Origin: Entonaema liquescens
Taxonomy: Eukaryota; Ascomycota; Sordariomycetes; Xylariales; Xylariaceae
Reading direction: 5' to 3'
Length of the DNA: 64,000 nucleotides
Assembly: GCA_902805475.1 (NCBI GenBank)
Contig: CADCSX010000001.1
Location: forward strand, 3,162,001-3,226,000
The first letter of the stretch is position 1; every line of letters starts with the position of its first letter. The notes under the pieces are model-generated. The model was not told where the DNA came from and made no database searches. It saw nothing but the letters and a program-made list of their open reading frames with translations. This document shows positions 60,304 to 64,000 of the stretch, piece after piece. The position numbers and the translations under genes were made by a program.

Positions 60304-61008
60304 TACATACCTGACTTGGCCTCACCGACCTGACCCATGCGTGAATTAATAGATGTTGTAATGCACGTAGTAATATATCGCGGGGATAGTATTGTATATT
60401 TTCTCATTTCCAATCGTATAAAATAATCAAGAATGCATATACATACATACATACCTAGGTAATAATAATGCAGACGGGAAGCACAGGGACGTCGTATTCT
60501 CAAATTTGGGAAACGGGAACTGAGAACTGGGAACTGGGAACTGGTACCGACGAGAATGCAACTGCAATGGAGGTCAGCTGAGCTGAGAGAGAGGAGGTAC
60601 TAGGTAGGGAGGAGAATCCATCCGTATTGTACATTCATTGTATCTCTCCTCTCTGCGCCTGTGCCCTGTGCCCTGTGCCGCGGCACGACATGATACCTCT
60701 CAGGTCCACCGTACTCCAAAAACGTGTTTTCGAACGGGGGGGGTAGAGGAAGGGGAGCTCGCTTCGCCAGACCGACAAAAGCTTCGCGAATCTGGTCGGC
60801 GGCTATTACGGTAAGTACCTAACCTAACCTAACGTGCGTAGGGCATGTTACCTGAGCAAGGTATGTGAGGCTGTTTAGTGTAGGGCTCCTGTGTCTTATT
60901 TGATCACGAGCCAATATATCCTGAGATTCGGCTCGCTGCATACTGTATTTGGCAGGGAAGGGAAGGGAATATCTCTTTCGTCCGTGGGCTCGAAACCCTG
61001 CTAAGAAA

Positions 61009-61889
61009 GAAAGAAAGAAAGAAAGCACGGGCTACATAATTAATGCCTTATTGCCTTGTTGAGGGCCAGAGAGAGAGAGAAATACTATGTAGAGAGAGAG
61101 GGTCACTAGGTAATTTTGGATAATGATCAGCGGTTTTCGGGGGGCACGGCTCGCTGATACGCTTTTTCACCGTTCGTCATATTGGGAAACTCTTGGATCG
61201 CGGGATTGGAATTCATAGTTACATACCTAGCGGTTGGTGGTGTAGGATGGATGGATAGGTATGTAAGTTTTAACTAGGTAGGTTTAGTTATTAAGCCACG
61301 ATGGTGTTTTTCACTGCAAGCCATATACCGGTATTGGGCCACAGGAAGGGATAGGTAGATGCATTATGTAACGAAAGGGGGAGGATTAGGCGTGGGGATA
61401 TTCTAACGCCATCCTGCACAGAGGCGCCACACAAGAAAGAGAGACAGAGAGACCAGTGGACTTTGATGTCGGACAGCCTGACACAGTCACTGCAGGTTTC
61501 CGGAGTGCAGATACGCATGTTGCGCATACTGCGGGTTGAAAGATTCAATAGTGTCTCCTCGAGGACCAAAGACTCGCTTCGCATTGCCGGTTGGTTGGGC
61601 GGATATCTGAGATGGGCGATACGACAACCATGTCATGTCATGTATTGCCAAACCAATATCAATGATGGGTGTTACTCTGACTTTCTCTCCCCATGTATCG
61701 GCACTTATTAGAGCTAAGTAGTAATACTGAATATAGAATACTCCCCCATTTTGGGATAGGGAGGGGGGGAGGAATGAAGGGGAATGAATACGGTATGTAT
61801 GTATGTATGTAATGCTATGTTATGTATTGCGAAGCTCTGGGAGAAATGCTACATCGAGGTTTGTCCTCCCTCTCTCTCTCTCTCTCTTT
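61009..61889. repeat. Microsatellite cluster (AAGA, GA, ATGT, CT)
   Basis: The AAGA run is near 61009-61025, the GA run near 61068-61100, the ATGT run near 61793-61811 and the CT run near 61870-61889, all in gene-free DNA. Confidence 0.8.
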
Positions 61890-62074
61890 CTCCTCCACTT
61901 GGAGGGAAGAGAAGGCCCTTGGCATTTTCGCATGCGGTGACGATACATTTCCCCGCCGCTACTGGACTGTCAATACAGCAGCCTGCAGGGCCCCAAACAA
62001 ATAACTTCGCGGCTCATGAGTGAGATCACATCCTGGCATGTCGTTGATTCGCCCGTCGTGGCCAGGGTCAGGGG

Positions 62075-62106
<32 letters not shown>

Positions 62107-62112
62107 GTGTGC
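62075..62112. repeat. GT/ATGT compound microsatellite
   Basis: (GT)n is followed by (ATGT)n and (GT)n again. Confidence 0.85.
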
Positions 62113-63362
62113 TTCCGCAGGCGCGTTTCTTCTCATACAGGTTCAAAACAACATTGGAAACCGCAGAAGCAAGCAACTTGACAAGGCCCATTGAGTTACG
62201 GAATATTTGCAAGTAGATGATAATTGGTTGTTGTGAGTAAGGTTCACTTTACGTAGGCGCTAACATTGGAAAGAGTTTTTTTTTTCTTTTTCTTTTTCTT
62301 TCTCTAGAGGCAAAGACGGGAAGTTTTCGTCTTTTTCTCCGAGAATTAAAGTAATAAGGTAAGAAGAATAAAAAAAAAACCAACAAGAGTGGAAAAGAAA
62401 AGAAACAAGAAAAAAAAACCTCCATATTCCCCAAATGGGTTTCCCAACTGGGCCTCTCTCCGAGGCGTGAGGAGTGTCAGACGAACGTAAGATGTTAGCG
62501 CTCTTAGTGGCAGTGTTTCCCGTAAGAGGCCTTTTTTCTCTCCGTCTCTTTCTTCTCTCCCCAATCACGTACATATGAAATACATTTATCTGTTGTGCTC
62601 CGCGCCTATCTGTCATTATTTGTGTGTATCAGGTCGATCGCATTGCTGGATTTGACAAGATCGAGGCCCCGTCAAGGATGCTCCAAAATTCCCACTTGTT
62701 GTCAAACTCGTGGAATCGAAAAAGTAGCGTTAAAAAAAAAAAAGGAACACGATGGGGACTAAAAAAATAAAAATACAGGGCCTGTGATAAAGTACAGTAG
62801 AGAGAGATGTGCCTCCCTGCCCCTATCCTTGCAACTCTAGCCGGGAGACCGGCCTTACGAGTACGGCTTTAGTACAACTAGCGTATGAGAATCCCACGAG
62901 TAAATTAGAAACGAATATAGGTATTTGGTAAGTACCGTGGTAAGGTAAAATAGTAGCGTCCGCAAGTCCCGCACGGTCATGGGCCGGAGCGCTGGAAGAA
63001 GATCCCTACCGGGATTCGCCCAAACCTGTTCCCCTTGCCGTTCAACATCCAACCCACCTTCGTCAGTTGCTGGAGTTGCTGAGGTTGCTGAGCAGGGGTT
63101 CCCGCGCGAATCCCAGCCTAGCCAAGCTTCGATTCTTGACAATTTTTCACCAGCGTGCATTGGGGGCACGTCTGACTTCAGGGCTTGCACATATGTGAGT
63201 TACGTGAGCTTTCTCCTCGCTTTCTCCTCGCTTTCTCTTAACCAGCTTCTTCCATCTCCCGTTTTCCGCACCAAGTCAGCCAGCCTTTTCCCACTTTCAG
63301 GGAGAAGGAAAACATGAGACCGACGGGAGAACCTCGAACCTTGCGACCTGCATATTCATATG

Positions 63363-63403
63363 TACATACATACCATACCGTACCATACCATACCATACCA
63401 TAA
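63363..63403. repeat. ACATACC/ATACC tandem repeat
   Basis: Pentamer CCATA/TACCA units are repeated about seven times, with one G variant, and are followed by two CCTAAA units. Confidence 0.8.
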
Positions 63404-64000
63404 TCCTAAACCTAAACCTAGTAACCATTTCTTATGTATACCAAGGACCAAGGACCCAGGACTAGGACCTAAGGGACCCAACATCGGACCCTCTCTACTG
63501 GGGCTTAGAGGAAACGAGTGATTCCTAATTTTAACCATCTAAAAAGTCGTCGTCTCCCGAACCTTCGCGGGCTCCCGGTCTAGTCTTTACTCTCTTTTGC
63601 CCTAACTCCACCTCTGGCAGTTCGCTTGCTGTCATCTACCGCTTTAGCTCGAAGCTATATACAAGCTAGTCAGCCCCGTTGAGCCAGTTCTGCCGGCCTG
63701 GAACTTCCAAGGACGAAACCACGCTTCCCGGCTTACAGCACAGGGTTGCCCTGACTTCATCGTCGCGGCCCCATCGTGTTCCCCCTCATGATCTCGGTTG
63801 TTGACTTGACATTTTGCGGATTCGCTGTCTTAGGGCTATACCATTGACCTAAGCAAACATCACATGTCTTGCTAGATCTTATTACCATCTGTGCGTTCGA
63901 CAGCTTTGTACTTGCGCTCCATATGTTGACGAGCTATCCCACGTCATCTCATCGAAAACCCCAGGATCTACTTATACATCTGCAAATATACTATACATAA

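Larger units (their letters stand above)
55693..64000. other. Long gene-free, microsatellite-rich region, 8.3 kb
   Basis: No ORF shows conserved protein character; the longest are about 100-130 codons of simple composition. The first part is the promoter of the coiled-coil gene. From about 60 kb the DNA is full of short tandem repeats. From about 62.8 kb it becomes CT-rich on the plus strand (for example around 63200-63260 and 63540-63620), as in long 5' leaders of regulatory genes. A gene may begin beyond the right edge. Confidence 0.5.

Noticed and set aside
62260..62616. Minus-strand ORFs with long Phe/Lys-rich stretches
   Set aside because: They arise from poly-A/T and CTTTTT tracts.

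Overview
The window looks like nuclear DNA of a filamentous ascomycete. The genes carry short spliceosomal introns, mostly 48-130 nt, with GTAAGT-like donors and CTAAC/CTGAC-like branch sites. Housekeeping proteins are typical of Pezizomycotina, and the layout resembles Sordariomycetes. The class is inferred from protein style and cannot be proven here. No CRISPR array, rRNA, convincing tRNA gene or secondary-metabolite core gene was seen.

Layout, left to right. (1) 0-6.1 kb: 3' two-thirds of the lipid-transfer protein gene CSF1 (+). (2) 6.7-12 kb: a gene-poor, partly AT-rich accessory stretch with a DUF6924-like gene (-), a small secreted protein gene (+) and a 114-aa orphan (-). (3) 12.1-19 kb: an Atos-domain protein (-), a 426-bp AT-rich hAT-like MITE with an 8-bp target duplication, the rRNA-processing factor Fyv7 (+) and a kelch-type membrane protein (-). 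(4) 19-33.1 kb: two long gene-free stretches flanking a LIM-RhoGAP gene of Rga type (-). (5) 33.1-55.7 kb: a gene-dense block with a GNAT acetyltransferase (-), a PPR protein (-), SRP68 (+), a membrane-anchored multicopper oxidase (+), mitochondrial Hsp70 (-), a DUF2415 WD40 protein (+), a mitochondrial FAD oxidoreductase of the L-2-hydroxyglutarate dehydrogenase type (-) and a conserved coiled-coil protein (-). (6) 55.7-64 kb: no recognisable gene, many microsatellites, CT-rich towards the end.

The genes do not form one pathway. This is ordinary fungal synteny of housekeeping genes: ER targeting, mitochondrial import and folding, mitochondrial RNA metabolism, Rho signalling and ribosome biogenesis. 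Divergent pairs sharing upstream DNA are PPR/SRP68 and Hsp70/WD40. Convergent pairs are CSF1/DUF6924, Fyv7/kelch, MCO/Hsp70 and WD40/FAD oxidoreductase.

Four points deserve attention. A multicopper oxidase needs a 2-nt micro-exon and a GC-AG intron to restore its copper motifs. A small hAT-like MITE has intact ends. The palindrome TACCTAGGTA occurs at least six times, always between genes. Four otherwise well-conserved genes carry seven apparent base losses, mostly at homopolymers, which looks more like consensus error than gene decay.
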